The notes below the pieces were generated by a model. The model ran no database searches. It was not told the DNA's origin and saw only the letters and a program-made list of their open reading frames with translations. Made by a program: the position numbers and the translations under genes. From an uncultured Erythrobacter sp. (GTDB lineage Bacteria; Pseudomonadota; Alphaproteobacteria; Sphingomonadales; Sphingomonadaceae): 64,000 nucleotides of DNA. Numbering within the stretch: position 1 is the stretch's first letter; the number at the start of each line of letters is the position of its first letter. Shown in pieces: positions 1 through 7,173 of the stretch. Where the stretch lies: positions 806,001 through 870,000 of the forward strand of contig NZ_CANMZM010000001.1 of assembly GCF_947502395.1 (NCBI RefSeq). The letters are read 5' to 3'.

Positions 1-199
1 CATAGAGAATGGTCCACACGATGCCGAACGCTGCGGGAGGCGGGAAAATCGCGGGCTTAGCAAGGCTTTGAAACCACACCGTGTCAGGGCTGCCCAACTG
101 CCCACCCAAAAAGCCGAGCAGGACTATAAGCGGAACCATAAAGAGCGACCAGCGTGCAAAACTTGCCCGCAATTGCGCTTTGGAAGCCAGAAAGTTCAT
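1..199 (-). CDS. tspO: TspO/MBR family protein (5' part only)
   Basis: The first 66 codons of a minus-strand gene are visible; the rest lies beyond the window edge. The ATG at 199 has AGGAG just upstream. TspO/MBR proteins are five-helix membrane proteins that bind tetrapyrroles and cholesterol-like ligands and modulate porphyrin and stress physiology in alphaproteobacteria. A hydrophobic helix at about residues 17-33 is followed by W-x2-L-x-KP-x3-PP and then FGIVWTILY, the family's typical loop and second helix. The family call rests on this N-terminal pattern alone. The gene is divergent from the Cys-rich lipoprotein gene. Confidence 0.8.
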   Translation of the reverse strand, partial: MNFLASKAQLRASFARWSLFMVPLIVLLGFLGGQLGSPDTVWFQSLAKPAIFPPPAAFGIVWTILY

Positions 200-497
200 C
201 GCGTCTCCTGAGGACTTGGTCGCTGTGCGATTCGCCCTGTTTTCCCGTTGTTGACCGCGATACACGAGCCGCATTCTCGTGCAAATCGCTAGGCACACCT
301 GCCGTGCAAGTGTCTCGCTTGGCCGAACTTTTGTGACGTTTTTGAGAAAGACCGTTCGCGCTTTCGCCACATTGTGTTAGCGTTGCCACATTCTTGCCGT
401 GATTCGGGGCGCTGCGGCCGGAATTATCCTCGCGCTCCAGGTACCAACTGGGACAGACCACCTAGGGGTCCCACGTCCCATTTGAGGGGAACATTTG
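200..497. other. Divergent intergenic region with a leader inverted repeat
   Basis: This gap of about 300 bases separates the tspO start from the Cys-rich lipoprotein gene and must hold both promoters. Just before the lipoprotein, TGGGAC (449-454) can pair with GTCCCA at 468-473 or with a second copy at 475-480. This gives two alternative hairpins close to the ribosome binding site GAGGGGA (484-490). They could control translation, but that is inference. No coding signal is convincing here. Confidence 0.4.
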
Positions 498-773
498 ATG
501 AAAAAGACCAACTTTGCTTCAATGCTCGCTGTTTCTGGCGGTCTTGCGCTCGCAACTGCCGCTTGCTCAGCTCCTGCTGAAGAAGCAGATACTGCAGCTG
601 ACGAAACTTCGGTTGAAGCTGTAGCTTGCTGTGCTGCTGGCTGCTGTGCTGCTGGCTGCTGTGCTGCTGCATGCGAAGGTGGCTGCTGTGCTGCTGGTTG
701 CTGTGCTGCTGGCTGCTGTGCTGCTGCATGCGAAGGCGGCTGCTGTGGCGCTGCTTGCTGCGCCGCTGCGTAA
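498..773 (+). CDS. Cys/Ala/Gly-repeat lipoprotein, function unknown
   Basis: This predicted 91-residue protein has a lipoprotein signal (lysines, a hydrophobic stretch, lipobox-like ATAAC) with the lipid-bearing Cys near residue 23. An acidic linker of about 20 residues follows. The C-terminal half is almost only Cys, Ala and Gly: CCAAGCCAAGCCAAACEGG twice plus a shorter third copy. There are 18 Cys in the repeat part, mostly as CC pairs. I chose the ATG at 498 over the TTG at 495 because GAGGGGA lies 7 bases upstream. I do not recognise the family. Dense Cys in an envelope lipoprotein suggests thiol-metal binding or redox buffering, which is inference. A strong terminator follows. Confidence 0.75.
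   Translation: MKKTNFASMLAVSGGLALATAACSAPAEEADTAADETSVEAVACCAAGCCAAGCCAAACEGGCCAAGCCAAGCCAAACEGGCCGAACCAAA
627..770 (+). repeat. 57-bp in-frame tandem repeat coding for the Cys-rich domain
   Basis: Two 57-bp units (627-683 and 684-740) each encode 19 residues with the pattern CC-AAG-CC-AAG-CC-AAA-C-EGG. A degenerate third unit runs to 770. Inside each unit a 15-bp sub-repeat (CC plus AAG/AAA) recurs. The two full units differ at very few bases, which suggests recent duplication and possible copy-number variation. Confidence 0.85.
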
Positions 774-804
774 GCTCAAGCAACGCGAACCACGCGTTAC
801 AATT

Positions 805-840
805 CGACCGGTGGCAACGAAGGTTGCCGCCGGTCGTTTT
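805..840 (+). terminator. Rho-independent terminator after the Cys-rich lipoprotein gene
   Basis: The sequence GACCGG-t-GGCAAC, loop gaag, GTTGCC-g-CCGGTC forms a long GC-rich hairpin with one mismatch, followed by gtttt. It lies 30 bases after the stop codon and before the next gene, so the lipoprotein is probably a single-gene transcript. Confidence 0.85.
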
Positions 841-926
841 GCATCTGGATTTGACGCCGCTCAAATCCACGAATGCCGCGATATTGTAGCTGTAACTTTC
901 CAATCGGATCGTTAGAAAGACAGACT

Positions 927-1613
927 ATGACGACAGAAGCCGCGACCAAACAGCCGATGACCCAGATTGAAGCTGCCCATACGGTGATTGAGACAATCAC
1001 TGAGATGGCGCAGGAGCAAAAACCACTGATGCTGAGGGTTGTCCCCGAAGATGGCGCTACCTTCTGGACCCACTACCCAAAGAACGACGCGCGCGACAAA
1101 TTCTGCAAGTCTCGCTGGTATTATCACGTTCATGCACCCGGCAGCCGCGACACGGACGAGCACGGGCACTTTCACCTTTTCCTTCACCGCACGCAGCTGC
1201 CCGAGGGACTGGAGCCCAAAGTGTGGCCGCCGCAAGGCGAGGATGCCCGTGCGCATGTTACCCACCTGATCACGCTGTCGATTGACACAAATGGCATTCC
1301 ACGCAGCTGGTTCACGGTGAACCGGTTTGTGACCAATGAGTTCCTCTATCCGGCCGACGTGATGATTGAGCACCTGCCAGACTTTAACGTCGATCACACC
1401 AACCAGGACGACCTCGTCAACCGCTTTGTTACCGCGATGGTTGCGCTATATCGGGATGAGATTGCGGTGCTCTTGAAAGAGCGCGACATGCGTCACGCGG
1501 AACTTGAAGCCGAGTTCGGCGAAGATGCTTACAACAAGAAAAGCGGTGTCGAGGTTTTAAGCCAGATTCCCATCGATCTCGACACCAAGCTGAGCTCACT
1601 TGATCTAGAGTAG
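927..1613 (+). CDS. DUF6969-like conserved protein
   Basis: This 228-residue soluble protein starts at ATG 927 with AGAAAG upstream; no signal peptide or membrane segment is visible. Its centre carries W-x-HYP-x2-D-x2-D, then YYHVHAPGSR and EHGHFHLFLHR, a His-rich pattern I associate with the DUF6969 family of uncharacterised proteobacterial proteins. The closely spaced His residues could bind a metal, which is inference. The C-terminal third is helical and charged. It converges on tlyA with 3 bases between the stops. The family label is from memory of the motif and is less certain than the ORF. Confidence 0.65.
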   Translation: MTTEAATKQPMTQIEAAHTVIETITEMAQEQKPLMLRVVPEDGATFWTHYPKNDARDKFCKSRWYYHVHAPGSRDTDEHGHFHLFLHRTQLPEGLEPKVWPPQGEDARAHVTHLITLSIDTNGIPRSWFTVNRFVTNEFLYPADVMIEHLPDFNVDHTNQDDLVNRFVTAMVALYRDEIAVLLKERDMRHAELEAEFGEDAYNKKSGVEVLSQIPIDLDTKLSSLDLE

Positions 1614-1616
1614 GCG

Positions 1617-2369
1617 TCAACCGCGCACCGCTGAAATCAAGAACTCCACATTGCCCTGCGGGCCAGTGATAGGACTTTGCACAACCCCTTCAATGTGCCA
1701 GCCAAGCTCTTCTAACCACGCGCGAAATTCATCACAAACGCGTTCGTGCAGAGCCGCGTCGCGCACCACACCACCTTTTCCAACTTCGTGCTTTTCCACT
1801 TCGAATTGAGGTTTGATCAGAGCGACCAGACGACATTTGCCAGCCGCCAGTTCGAGCGGTCGCTCAAGCACCTTGGCAAGCCCGATAAAGCTCGCGTCGC
1901 ACACTACAAGATTGCAGTCCTGTGTAATGTGATCGCGAGTGAGAATGCGCGCACTCGTTTGCTCAAGCACCGTCACACGTTCGTCCTGACGAAGTTTCCA
2001 TGCGAGCTGGTTGGTGCCTGAATCCACCGCAAAAACATGCGCCGCCCCGCCCTGCAGCATCACATCCGTAAAACCGCCGGTGGAACTGCCGATATCCATC
2101 GCCACAGCACCGCTCACATCGAGACCAAAGTGCTCAATCGCGTGTGCGAGCTTGATCCCACCCCGGCTCACCCAAGGGTGGTCGCGCCCACGCACCTCAA
2201 GCGGGGCATCCGAAACCAACTGCTGGCCAGCTTTGGCCACCTTGGTCTCACCCGCAAACACAACGCCTGCCATGATGAGCGCCTGAGCGCGAGTACGGCT
2301 TTCAGCGAGGCCGCGTTCTACCAATAATTGATCCACGCGAGATTTGGGTGATTTTGTCGCTTTAGTCAT
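1617..2369 (-). CDS. tlyA: TlyA family rRNA 2'-O-methyltransferase
   Basis: This 250-residue protein has an S4 RNA-binding domain (about residues 10-60: RVDQLLVERGLAESRTRAQ) followed by an FtsJ-like SAM methyltransferase domain with DIGSSTGGFTD at about 92-102. TlyA enzymes methylate the 2'-OH of cytidines in 16S and/or 23S rRNA; family members are often annotated as hemolysin A. I used the ATG at 2369 because the longer reading frame adds only an atypical leader. It is divergent from the Pro-rich lipoprotein gene, with starts only 34 bases apart, so their promoters probably overlap each other's 5' ends. Confidence 0.9.
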   Translation of the reverse strand: MTKATKSPKSRVDQLLVERGLAESRTRAQALIMAGVVFAGETKVAKAGQQLVSDAPLEVRGRDHPWVSRGGIKLAHAIEHFGLDVSGAVAMDIGSSTGGFTDVMLQGGAAHVFAVDSGTNQLAWKLRQDERVTVLEQTSARILTRDHITQDCNLVVCDASFIGLAKVLERPLELAAGKCRLVALIKPQFEVEKHEVGKGGVVRDAALHERVCDEFRAWLEELGWHIEGVVQSPITGPQGNVEFLISAVRG

Positions 2370-2403
2370 AGACGCGCAATGCGTTAGCGCGCATTGAAGC
2401 GGC

Positions 2404-3012
2404 ATGAAAGCAACTTACTTTTACACTGTCGGTGCACTTGCAATGTCCTTTGGGATTGCTGCTTGTGTGGCTCTCCCGGACGTTCCTGCACCGATCGCCA
2501 ATCCAGCACCGGCGCCTGTATCAGAGCCTGTATCACAGCCAGCACCACCGCCGCCGCCCGTACAATCTCCTGCGCCAATGCCAACTCCGGCACCAGCGCC
2601 GCCACCCGTATTGTCCGCGGACTGGATTGAGCAATCACAGACACCTGGGTCGTGGGAATATGTTGCAGAACCAAACGAAACCTTTGCGCTATTTTCAGCT
2701 TCCAGCACCCGCCCCCTTGCGATTGTCAGGTGTGATCTGGAAGAACGGCTGGTAGGCATTGGACGCTATGGCAACCCGTCGACCGAACCCGTTGAGATGC
2801 TGATCGGAACCGAAACCAGACGTCAGCGCATCGCTGCAACGCAGCGCCTGCCAGATGTGGGCATAGTTGCTGCCGATCTTTCTCCAAGTGATCCGCTGCT
2901 TGATGCAATCGCACTGTCACGCGGACGTTTTGCGATCGCATTATCTGGTCAAAGCACGCTCTACCCGCCAGCCTGGGCAGAGATCACACGCGTGATCGAG
3001 GATTGTCGCTGA
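2404..3012 (+). CDS. Pro/Ala-rich lipoprotein, function unknown
   Basis: This 202-residue protein has an N-terminal signal with a lipobox-like GIAAC, Cys near residue 21. A low-complexity Pro/Ala linker spans about residues 25-68. A globular C-terminal domain follows (WEYVAEPNETFALFS...) and contains two Cys that could form a disulfide. The linker looks like a wall- or periplasm-spanning spacer that displays the C-terminal domain. I do not recognise that domain. It faces tlyA divergently and is followed by a gene-poor stretch. Confidence 0.7.
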   Translation: MKATYFYTVGALAMSFGIAACVALPDVPAPIANPAPAPVSEPVSQPAPPPPPVQSPAPMPTPAPAPPPVLSADWIEQSQTPGSWEYVAEPNETFALFSASSTRPLAIVRCDLEERLVGIGRYGNPSTEPVEMLIGTETRRQRIAATQRLPDVGIVAADLSPSDPLLDAIALSRGRFAIALSGQSTLYPPAWAEITRVIEDCR

Positions 3013-3375
3013 AGGGCTGCAGCGCAGGCGCAAGGGCGACCGCCTGCCCGCGATGAGCCCAAAGCGCCGCAAAAGACATCTAGCGAGTGCAGTGGCGACA
3101 CTTTTTCCCGATTCTATACATTAATATCCACAGGCTTGTGCACTTGGTGTCCACAGCCTCCCTCCCCTCAGGGTTGGAATCAAAAAGCGCCCTCGGAAAT
3201 CCCTGGGCGCTCACTGGTCGCGCTACTGAGCAACGGGCGAAGAGTATGACGTGGGAAAAGTATATTTCAAGTCTTGCGAACACCTTTGGAGTGATTCACA
3301 AATGCTGTTGAGGCCAGCGGCACACGCGGCTCTCGGCTCCCCCGGTGATCGGTAGGGGTCTTGGCTTACTAGCGC
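3013..3375. other. Gene-free stretch with a dispersed repeat and a hairpin
   Basis: No supported gene lies here. It holds the motif GACATCTAGCGAG (3075-3087), found again at 62435-62447 in similar flanking sequence, and a GCGCCC/GGGCGC hairpin (3187-3210) without a T-tract. The sequences atatccaca and tgtccacag resemble single DnaA boxes but are isolated. Confidence 0.5.
3075..3087 (+). repeat. Dispersed intergenic repeat motif, copy A
   Basis: GACATCTAGCGAG with about 45 bases of similar upstream sequence (gcaagggcgaccgcctgcc type) matches 62435-62447 and its flank. A shorter inverted copy is at 3585-3595. All three lie outside genes. This suggests a low-copy intergenic repeat family whose borders I cannot define. 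Confidence 0.4.
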
Positions 3376-3390
3376 GAAAGGAGGTGATCC
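3376..3390 (+). promoter_or_regulatory. Extended Shine-Dalgarno, fully complementary to the 16S 3' tail
   Basis: GAAAGGAGGTGATCC is the exact complement of the 3' end of bacterial 16S rRNA (GGATCACCTCCTTTC) over 15 bases. Ordinary ribosome binding sites in this window match 4-7 bases. It sits one base before the ATG at 3392, so the spacing measured from GGAGG is normal. Such pairing should bind 30S subunits unusually tightly. Confidence 0.8.
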
Positions 3391-3391
3391 G

Positions 3392-3448
3392 ATGTCTCAT
3401 GGTTCAGTAGAGAGGTCGGCAAGTTTCCGCACGGAGCATATTCGGTAA
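3392..3448 (+). CDS. 18-codon ORF behind the extended Shine-Dalgarno
   Basis: ATG to TAA encodes MSHGSVERSASFRTEHIR. It is too short for usual gene finders, but the preceding 15-base match to the 16S tail argues that it is translated. The peptide is basic and Ser-rich with no membrane segment. Its stop codon lies inside the first of three consecutive stem-loops that end in a clear terminator, so the unit looks like a leader peptide or a dual-function small RNA. No structural gene follows on the same transcript. I do not recognise the peptide. Confidence 0.5.
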   Translation: MSHGSVERSASFRTEHIR

Positions 3449-3491
3449 TTCATTACCTGAGTAAGGCTTCGTGAGCGGCGCTTACCGCCGC
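3444..3491 (+). ncRNA. Structured RNA segment: two stem-loops after the mini-ORF
   Basis: GGTAAT-tc-ATTACC (3444-3457) is a near-perfect palindrome covering the mini-ORF stop codon, and GCGGCG-cttac-CGCCGC (3475-3491) is a strong six-pair hairpin. With the terminator at 3501 they make three stem-loops in about 90 bases. The compact transcript from roughly 3370 to 3540 has the architecture of a small RNA or leader. This is an inference from structure only. Confidence 0.4.
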
Positions 3492-3499
3492 TGACCATG

Positions 3500-3538
3500 A
3501 AAGGGCGTTTCCAACCACGGGCTTGGAAGCGCCCTTTT
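3500..3538 (+). terminator. Rho-independent terminator of the mini-ORF unit
   Basis: AAGGGCGTTTCCAA pairs with TTGGAAGCGCCCTT, with one G-U wobble, across a short loop, and runs into tttt. It is one of the clearest intrinsic terminators in the window and has no conventional gene in front of it, which supports a short independent transcript from about 3370. Confidence 0.85.
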
Positions 3539-3540
3539 CA

Positions 3541-3750
3541 ATTGGAGATTGTTTGTCTCGTCCAGCCGCATCCGCGGGCGCGTCCTCGCTAGACGGGAAG
3601 GCAAGTTGCCCCTGCGAAGTTTGTCCTTTGCGGCTGACTTGTCAGCCAGCCGAAGGGGGCGCAAGATTGCTCTTGCGGCCCTTCGGACCGGCCAACCCAA
3701 CCGGCCCAATATCCTTGCCCTAATCCGCGCTCGCTATTATCGGCAGTTGC
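3541..3750. other. Intergenic region before ilvE
   Basis: About 210 bases lie between the terminator and ilvE. An inverted copy of the dispersed motif (CTCGCTAGACG, 3585-3595) occurs here, plus GC-rich imperfect inverted repeats around 3640-3710 (ccgaagggggcgcaag / cttgcggcccttcgg). The ilvE promoter should lie here; I see no clear riboswitch or attenuator peptide. Confidence 0.4.
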
Positions 3751-4830
3751 ATGAAATTCACTCACATTCCCCACTCTGCGCCTACGTCTGACGATGCCCG
3801 CGGAGCCGCGATTGCCGATCCCGGCTTTGGCACTGTGTTCACCGATCACATGGTCACAGTCGACTATGACGAAGCGAAAGGCGGCTGGCATTCGGCGCAG
3901 ATCGGTCCGCGTGAAGCCATCCCGCTCGATCCAGCTGCAAGCGTGCTGCACTACGCACAGGAGATCTTCGAAGGGATGAAGGCATTCCGGCATGTAGATG
4001 GTGGCCTTGCCCTTTTTCGCCCTGAAGAAAATGCGCGTCGTTTCAACGCCAGTGCCCGCCGCATGGCAATGCCGGAAATCCCTGAGGACCTGTTCCTTGA
4101 TGCGGTGAAGCTTGCGGTAGAGACAGATGCCAAGTGGATGCCGCCGGTTGAGGGTGGCTCGCTCTACATACGCCCCTTCATGTTTGCATCCGAGGCTTTC
4201 CTCGGAGTGCGACCGGCCAAGCAATACAAGTTCGTCGTGATCCTCGTGTCTTCGGGAAATTACTTCAAAGGCGGCGTGAACCCGGTGAAAATCTGGGTGA
4301 GCCAAGATTACGTGCGCGCAGCCCCTGGTGGGACAGGTGCAGCAAAAACCGGCGGCAATTACGCAGCCTCTCTTGTCCCTCAAGCGGAAGCAATCGAGCA
4401 TGGCTGTGATCAGGTCGTCTTTCTTGATGCGGTCGAGAAGCAATGGGTCGAAGAGCTCGGCGGTATGAACCTGTTCTTCATCCGCCGCGATGGCAGCGTC
4501 ATCACTCCGCCTCTAACCGGCACAATCCTTCCGGGCATCACCCGCGATAGCCTCATCGCGATGCTGCGCGAGGAAGGCCTTGAGGTGCGCGAAGAGCCCT
4601 ACTCCATCACGCAATGGCGCGAGGAAGCGGAGAGCGGTGAATTGCTAGAGACGCTTGCTTGCGGGACCGCTGCTGTGGTGACGCCTGTGGGCACGGTCGC
4701 CTCGGCTTCGGGTGAGTTCACCATCGGCACCGGCGGCATCGGCCAAATGGCCCAGAAAATGCGCGAGAAGCTGGTGGGCGTACAAAATGGCCGCGTTGAA
4801 GATCAACACGGCTGGGTGACGCGGGTTTGA
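3751..4830 (+). CDS. ilvE: Branched-chain amino acid aminotransferase
   Basis: This 359-residue fold-type IV PLP enzyme matches the longer, eukaryote-like BCAT subgroup. Landmarks are HYAQEIFEGMKAFR (67-80), LYIRPF (138-143), and PGGTGAAKTGGNY, where Lys199 should form the PLP aldimine. EELGGMNLFF and LTGTILPGITRDSL follow. It transfers amino groups between Leu/Ile/Val and 2-oxoglutarate, the last step of branched-chain synthesis or the first of breakdown. It appears to lead a co-directional run with the small anchored protein, trhO and the GST gene. Confidence 0.95.
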   Translation: MKFTHIPHSAPTSDDARGAAIADPGFGTVFTDHMVTVDYDEAKGGWHSAQIGPREAIPLDPAASVLHYAQEIFEGMKAFRHVDGGLALFRPEENARRFNASARRMAMPEIPEDLFLDAVKLAVETDAKWMPPVEGGSLYIRPFMFASEAFLGVRPAKQYKFVVILVSSGNYFKGGVNPVKIWVSQDYVRAAPGGTGAAKTGGNYAASLVPQAEAIEHGCDQVVFLDAVEKQWVEELGGMNLFFIRRDGSVITPPLTGTILPGITRDSLIAMLREEGLEVREEPYSITQWREEAESGELLETLACGTAAVVTPVGTVASASGEFTIGTGGIGQMAQKMREKLVGVQNGRVEDQHGWVTRV

Positions 4831-4833
4831 GTG

Positions 4834-5193
4834 ATGATGGACCCGCTCGCTCCAACTTTTCAGGAGAGACTCCAGCGAAGCCGTAGTCTCATTGTCTGGA
4901 TGGGCGGAATTGCGCTCATTTGTAGCGCAGGTCTCTATCTGATTGCAGAATCCCAAAGCGCCGATCCCAAGTTGGAACATGCGACAGTAATCTCTTTTGG
5001 AGAGCGACCATTTGAAGATGGCCCCCGTCCATTGATGAATGTCCGTTTGAACGATGGGTCGCAAAGGACCGTTCAAATTTCTACTCACGTTCTGAATTCG
5101 TGCCGAAAGGACGATCAAGTATTGCTTGAAAGGCGAGGTATTAGCCTGCGCGTCGCGCCATCGGCCTGCCAGTCATCCGGGAATAGGGCATGA
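4834..5193 (+). CDS. Small single-pass membrane protein, unknown function
   Basis: The 119-residue product has a hydrophobic segment at about residues 20-38 ([19 protein letters not shown]), then a soluble domain with two Cys. GTG 4831, ATG 4834 and ATG 4837 are all possible starts, right after the ilvE stop; I chose the first ATG. Its end overlaps the trhO start (ATGA), implying translational coupling. The soluble part looks like a small beta-rich domain, but I do not recognise a family. Confidence 0.6.
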   Translation: MMDPLAPTFQERLQRSRSLIVWMGGIALICSAGLYLIAESQSADPKLEHATVISFGERPFEDGPRPLMNVRLNDGSQRTVQISTHVLNSCRKDDQVLLERRGISLRVAPSACQSSGNRA

Positions 5194-6101
5194 GTGGTCA
5201 ATACACCGTCGCAGCCCTCTACTGCTTCACGCCGTTTGAAGACCCAGCGGCGATCCGCGAGCCCCTGCTGGCGATCTGCGAGGAGGCGGGGACCAAGGGC
5301 ACGCTTTTGCTCGCAAACGAGGGCATCAACGGCACCATCGCAGGAAGCGACAATGCGATTGGCGCGGTGGTCGATCATATTCGCTCGCTCCCCGGCTGCG
5401 CGGGCACCGACGTCAAATTCTCATACGCCTCCGAAGCGCCCTTTGCGCGCATGAAAGTGCGCCTCAAGCGCGAAATCGTCACCATGGGGGAGCCCGGCGT
5501 TGACCCGCGCCAGAGCGTTGGCCGCTATGTCGCGCCCGAGGATTGGAACGCCCTTATTTCTGATCCCGACACCATCGTGATCGACACGCGCAATGACTAT
5601 GAAGTCGCCGTGGGCACGTTCGAGGGAGCGGTGGACCCGGAGACCACTTCATTCCGTGAATTTCCCAAATGGTTCCGCGACAACCGCGAAGAACTGCTTG
5701 AGGGTAAGAAGAAGATCGCGATGTTCTGCACCGGCGGTATTCGCTGCGAGAAATCGACCAGTTTCTTGCGCGGTGAAGGTGTCGAGGATGTCTACCACCT
5801 AAAAGGCGGCATCTTAAAATATCTCGAAACCGTGCCTGAGGCCGAAAGCAAGTGGCATGGCGACTGCTTTGTCTTTGATGAGCGGGTGACGGTCAAACAC
5901 GGCCTTGAAGAAGGTGATTATCACCTGTGCCGTGCATGCCGCCGCCCGATCACTGATGAAGACATGGCGCACGACCACTACGCCGAAGGGGTCTCGTGCC
6001 CCTATTGCTATGACGAAAAGAGCGAGGCGCAGCGCGCCCGCTATGCCGAACGCCAACGTCAGCGCGAGCTTGAGAAAGAGCGAGCCGCCAAAGCGAAATG
6101 A
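5190..6101 (+). CDS. trhO: tRNA uridine(34) hydroxylase, rhodanese family
   Basis: This 303-residue protein belongs to the UPF0176/YceA family, now TrhO, which uses O2 to convert U34 of certain tRNAs to 5-hydroxyuridine. An N-terminal ferredoxin-like domain ([16 protein letters not shown], about 37-52) is followed by a rhodanese domain at about 115-215 with the catalytic Cys180 in [10 protein letters not shown] Cys-rich tail (C-x2-C near 251 and C-x2-C near 272) is typical of the longer members. The start overlaps the previous stop by 4 bases and the end overlaps the GST gene by 4, so this is a tight operon. Confidence 0.93.
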   Translation: MSGQYTVAALYCFTPFEDPAAIREPLLAICEEAGTKGTLLLANEGINGTIAGSDNAIGAVVDHIRSLPGCAGTDVKFSYASEAPFARMKVRLKREIVTMGEPGVDPRQSVGRYVAPEDWNALISDPDTIVIDTRNDYEVAVGTFEGAVDPETTSFREFPKWFRDNREELLEGKKKIAMFCTGGIRCEKSTSFLRGEGVEDVYHLKGGILKYLETVPEAESKWHGDCFVFDERVTVKHGLEEGDYHLCRACRRPITDEDMAHDHYAEGVSCPYCYDEKSEAQRARYAERQRQRELEKERAAKAK

Positions 6102-6757
6102 CCGATCTTCCCATCCTCTACAGCTTTCGCCGCTGCCCCTATGCGATGAGGGCGCGGATGGCGCTCTGGATTGCGGGGATTGCGGTGGAGCTTCGCGAGG
6201 TAAAGCTTGCGAGCAAGCCACAAGAGTTGCTCAAAGCCAGCCCTAAGGCAACCGTTCCGGTGCTCGAATTTGGCGATGGCTCCGTCGTCGAAGAGAGCAT
6301 CGCAATCATGCGTTGGGCACTCAATCAAAACGATCCAGAAGATTGGCTCGCTGGTGATAATACGGAATTGATCGCCGAAGCCGATGGCCCGTTCAAACAC
6401 CACCTTGACCGCTACAAATACCCCAACCGTTATGAGGATGAGCCCAGCTTCGGCGAGGTCGACCATCAGGCTGCGGGTCTCGCGATCCTCAAGAAATGGG
6501 ATGCGAAGATTGGCGAGAACGGTTCACTTGCTCGCGATAGCCGCAGCCTTGCCGATATCGCGCTATTCCCCTTCGTCCGCCAATTTGCGAACCACAAGCG
6601 CGATTGGTTTGATGCGCAGGACCTGCCGCATATCCACCCATGGCTCGACAATCACCTCACATCTGACCTCTTCGCCAAAATCATGCCGAAGTTCACGCCG
6701 TGGCAACCAGACGACGAGCCGATAGTCTTTACCCCGGCAACAGATCGCTCGATTTAG
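6098..6757 (+). CDS. Glutathione S-transferase family protein
   Basis: The 219-residue product has an N-terminal thioredoxin-like domain (residues 1-75) with [10 protein letters not shown]. Cys13 in CPYA is the redox or glutathione-binding residue as in glutaredoxin-2/omega-type GSTs. KATVPVLEF carries the conserved cis-Pro and [10 protein letters not shown] the glutathione-contacting ES pair. A helical C-terminal domain follows. A glutathione-dependent reductase or thioltransferase role is likelier than classical conjugation. It is coupled to trhO by an ATGA overlap. Confidence 0.85.
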   Translation: MTDLPILYSFRRCPYAMRARMALWIAGIAVELREVKLASKPQELLKASPKATVPVLEFGDGSVVEESIAIMRWALNQNDPEDWLAGDNTELIAEADGPFKHHLDRYKYPNRYEDEPSFGEVDHQAAGLAILKKWDAKIGENGSLARDSRSLADIALFPFVRQFANHKRDWFDAQDLPHIHPWLDNHLTSDLFAKIMPKFTPWQPDDEPIVFTPATDRSI

Positions 6758-6792
6758 CAGATTTTTTACCAGTCCATGCCTATTGCAAAGGC

Positions 6793-7173
6793 ATGCAATC
6801 GCTCGCACCATCATTCTCAATGACTGCCGACCTGGTCAGGAAAGAATTCCACTTCACCGCATCTGGTATGTGGACTGAGGCTACTCTTGCCGACTTTTCA
6901 CGCGCTCTGCTTGCCGAGGCGAAACCGTTCTATTCGGAAGGGATCAAGATGCGAGTTTTGGGCGATCTGACCGGGTTTGTAACTCAGACACGCGAAATCG
7001 CAGAGGGCATTCGAGTGGTTGTCCAAGAATCGGCCCGTCTTGGGGTCGTGCGCACAGCGATCATCAGCGACTCTCAACTCGCCACCATGCAGTACAAGCG
7101 CATCAACGACGGAATAAATCTCAAAGTGTTCGACGACAAAGCTCAAGCACTTGCCTGGCTCAGAAACGATTAA
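6793..7173 (+). CDS. STAS-like small protein
   Basis: The 126-residue product has alternating strands and helices (FHFTASGMWTEATLADFSRAL, IKMRVLGDLTGF, VRTAIISDSQLATMQ, KVFDDKAQALAWL) that recall SpoIIAA-like STAS domains in alphaproteobacteria. The start is uncertain: ATG 6793 and ATG 6820 are both possible; the upstream frame reads into the GST gene. Its stop overlaps the stop of the convergent LysR gene. Function is unknown beyond the fold guess. Confidence 0.55.
   Translation: MQSLAPSFSMTADLVRKEFHFTASGMWTEATLADFSRALLAEAKPFYSEGIKMRVLGDLTGFVTQTREIAEGIRVVVQESARLGVVRTAIISDSQLATMQYKRINDGINLKVFDDKAQALAWLRND

Noticed and set aside
627..770. Short regular DNA repeats that resemble a CRISPR array
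   Set aside because: The units are contiguous and in frame with a lipoprotein, with no spacers and no cas genes nearby.
3118..3165. Possible replication origin (DnaA-box-like tatccacag and tgtccacag)
   Set aside because: Only two imperfect boxes, no AT-rich unwinding region and no dnaA, parAB or hemE nearby.
3376..3390. A fragment of a 16S rRNA gene, because it matches the 16S 3' tail complement
   Set aside because: The match ends exactly at the tail; the following bases differ from rRNA, and an ATG is correctly placed.
3589..4443. Long minus-strand reading frame opposite ilvE
   Set aside because: It is antisense to a clear aminotransferase gene and has no family motif or RBS; a shadow of GC-rich coding bias.
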